From NCBI GenBank assembly GCA_037833965.1, contig AP031355.1, positions 30,901,501-30,965,500 of the forward strand: DNA of 64,000 nucleotides. The letters run 5' to 3'. The position numbers and the translations under genes are program-made. The first letter of the stretch is position 1. Every line of letters starts with the position of its first letter. Shown piece after piece: positions 61,700 through 64,000 of this stretch. Under the pieces are notes generated by a model. That model was not told the origin of the DNA. It worked only from the letters and a program-made list of their open reading frames with translations, and made no database searches. Source of the stretch: Marchantia polymorpha subsp. ruderalis (Eukaryota > Streptophyta > Marchantiopsida > Marchantiales > Marchantiaceae).

Positions 61700-63503
61700 T
61701 CATCGCCATATGTTAGCACGTCGTGTCCTCTCACCAGGTGGCTTTCTCTTGACGCCTACATCCATGTTACCATCTGAAGAACGAGTTCTCCTATCTGTAA
61801 TAACAGCAACCCAATCGCAGATATTATCATTTTGATACAACATATTTCAGTTAAAATTAAAGCTCAAAGAAAATGCTTGGGAACGATCTTACTTGCACGT
61901 TTCCCGCCGCGATCACGTTCTGGTCCTTTGCTAAGATCCTTAACAAGAGACATCGCTGTTGCAAACAATTCAACTTTATTCCACCACTTGTTGACAACAA
62001 CAGCTCATTTTACCGACCCTTTGTTTTCAAGTGTGCTGACACGGATCTTATATGAGGCGTCTGTCGTATTAAGTTCGTCTGCCGTATACTTCGCTCCCCA
62101 CTCCAAGAGAAGATTTCGTTTTTTTGCATCCATTCTCTTGACTTCAACCTTCGCTCCCCACTTTTCAACTTCCTATGATATATGTACAGACATAAAAAAT
62201 GGCTATATGGGCTCTACGGAAGCATACATCTCTTATTCATCAAGAGCTGACTTTGAAATCTCACCCTGAAAAAAATAACAAGCACAATACTCTTAGATCA
62301 TATCCAAACTGCAATATCTGTAATTGTAACATAAACATTACAAATTGGAAAATCTTTACGTCAGGAGTAAGAATGTCTGACCTTTGTCCGAGCTGTCTCT
62401 TCATCTTTGATGACACCCAGGTCTGCCATGCGCTTCATTCGACCTCTCAGAACGGTTTCTCCAAGATCAAGTTTGGCTTTCCTGCCCGTTGGACTATAGA
62501 GATAATCCAGAAATTTCAAGATTATTCATTCATTACATTCCAAAGATGGATTCCAGTTGGATTGTTCAATCCAACTGTACTTACCACAGAATACTATCCA
62601 TTCTTTTGCCTCAGCTTTCAAATCGCTGCAACTGTCATCTGCACTCAAGATCGCCACAAGATCTTTCATGGCTTCAACTTCGTCAATGTCAATCTCTGAC
62701 TTCTTCATACCTCGCCGTTGACTGCTCTTTCTGTTTTTGGCATGCTCTCTCTTCACCCACTCTTGAATAGAATCTACGAACTGTGCCTTTCTCTTACAGG
62801 GATCAAGTAGTTCGTCAAGATGATCAAAGACAAAATTTGTAAACTCTGGAATTCTCAACATGTTCCAACCTGGAAGGAAATTCTTGCATACGAGTCTCAT
62901 GGCCCTCAAAATCACCGGAGGTTCCTCCAATTCTCCTATATCCTCTCCCGTCATTAGAGAATATATCTTTTGGTCGAAATATCCCTTAATAATCTAGACA
63001 CACAACTCAAATTGTCAATTGTGCAACATATATACGGTTATTGCAATCTGAACATAATAAATCTTAAATTATTTGTGGAAGTCTACTTGAATTCAATTTG
63101 AAATAAACAATGCAAATAGAAAAAAAAAACTTGCCACCGAAGAATTGCATACCTCGCCTCGAAAAAAATCCAACTTATCTTGCTTGTGCTTGATCCAACG
63201 TTGACAGATATTACCAAAATGCTTGTCACAAGAGTCAATCAACTCTTTCTTGTCAGCCTTCTTGGAAACTCCAGTCGTCTTTGGTCCAGGTGGAAGCTTC
63301 TAGGTAATTTGGAGATGACAGTCCACATGGTTTTTCCTCCAATGCTTTTCGATATAATTTTTTTGGGAAAATGTTCCTGGGAAAAGACAACCTTGCAGTA
63401 GGCATTTCCAGTTATGCCTACCGCCCTTGGTGACGTGTGGCACCTTTGCATAGTGCCTATCCAATATCGCCTCTTCCAGTTTGCCCCCAAATACTCTCGC
63501 CAT
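61700..63503 (-). pseudogene. Repeated unknown gene, copy B (C2H2-like zinc finger)
   Basis: Complete version of the gene at 1-1601. Exons: 63503-63153 (117 codons), 62993-62382 (204), 62265-61893 and 61794-61700, all GT-AG and in phase, for 476 aa. The zinc-finger-like motif C-x4-C-x14-H-x4-H is in exon a. Exon c includes FFMSVHISQEVEKWGAKVEV and NKWWNKVELFATAMSLVKDL; the last exon is basic (VKRKPPGERTRRANIWR). It has two stops absent from copy A: TAG 63300-63302 (CAG in A) and TGA 62526-62528 (CGA in A). Equal exon lengths and non-overlapping lesions imply an intact common ancestor. No family assigned; a DNA-binding transposon protein is one possibility. Confidence 0.65.
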
Positions 63504-64000
63504 GACCGCTCACTACATCGCTCGCTCGCAACAAGAGTCTTCTGTCAAGGTTCAATAAACCAATACGAATAAGCATTGTATTCAGTCAACAAATTCTTGA
63601 AGATATTGAATGAAGTTCCACCCAAACTGTGCTCTTGGTGTTGTGCCGTAACTACTGTATAAAAATCTACATGTTCCTACTAAGGGCGGCCTTCCAATTA
63701 TCTGATGTCAAAGAACATAGAGCAAATCACAAGAGATACAAATTGTATGTACCTTGCTACAAAAGATAATGTAAACTGTCACATTAGAATCCATTGTGCT
63801 GTACAGCAACACAGGCAAAACTAACTGTGATGTCTAGTCTATGAATTGTCTGTAGTCCCAGCTTTTGACAGGAAGTTGATCAATGCGTACCTGCAGCTTA
63901 GTCTCGTATAACTTTTTAACAGTGGCGATGAGCTCCTAAGAAGGAGTGCTACCCTCAGTAAGACTGTGAAGAACCTGTGCATAATTCATGAAGTTTTATA
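63504..64000. other. Upstream flank of copy B
   Basis: Homology to copy A continues to about 63763. Beyond that a minus-strand stretch reads ELIATVKKLYETKLQ and stops at a donor-like GTACGC (near 63889), possibly an upstream exon of an unrelated gene. The window ends here. Confidence 0.35.

Overview
This is nuclear DNA of a land plant. The evidence is spliceosomal genes with plant-type GT-AG introns, a plant GTE1/GTE6-type bromodomain gene, F-box and leucine-rich-repeat receptor fragments, and plant MULE, Ty1/copia and Ty3/gypsy transposons. The style of the F-box fragment and of the small basic protein would fit a bryophyte such as a moss, but that is a guess. Most of the window is transposon-derived; I am confident of only two apparently intact host genes.

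Layout. 1-1.6 kb: copy A of an unrecognised repeated gene with a C2H2-like zinc finger, minus strand; copy B is at 61.7-63.5 kb. 1.9-3.9 kb: decayed host-gene pieces, including a 72-nt LRR exon. 3.97-9.34 kb: MULE copy 1, whose six-exon transposase model keeps phase over 864 codons and has a single nonsense codon. 9.3-22 kb: mostly unannotatable sequence with a 517-bp inverted-repeat element, a perfect 23-bp palindrome, a two-exon EF-hand fragment (15.6-16.0 kb), a conserved small basic protein gene (18.4 kb) and a short MULE-terminus derivative (20.2 kb). 22.2-23.1 kb: a GC-rich cluster of small hairpins (TTCG-loop and CGCA-loop types) just upstream of a 134-aa unrecognised ORF. 25.4-25.8 kb: F-box pseudogene. 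25.89-31.39 kb: MULE copy 2, more damaged.

32.5-46 kb is AT-rich. It holds a decayed Ty3/gypsy element (minus strand, reverse transcriptase at 34.7-35.8 kb), itself interrupted by a small inverted-repeat element. A complete but dead Ty1/copia element (36633-43619, 5-bp target duplication CATAC) sits in a tandem repeat next to it. The copia leader is odd: its primer binding site lies in a 77-bp unit repeated three times, a 170-bp fragment of its own RNase H end is pasted in, and a GC-rich minisatellite carries a tRNA-like A/B box pair. A diverged initiator tRNA-Met gene follows at 46.2 kb.

47.5-52.6 kb: the best host gene, a GTE-type bromodomain/NET reader in eight phase-consistent exons encoding 434 aa. 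53-59 kb: AT-rich, with a second, strongly decayed copia of the same lineage (55.0-56.8 kb). 59.2-59.8 kb: a second MULE-terminus derivative. 61.7-63.5 kb: copy B of the repeated zinc-finger gene.

Repeated pairs of dead genes with different lesions (MULE copies 1 and 2; zinc-finger copies A and B) dominate the window. Most nonsense changes between pairs are C-to-T or G-to-A, as expected from deamination of silenced, methylated repeats.
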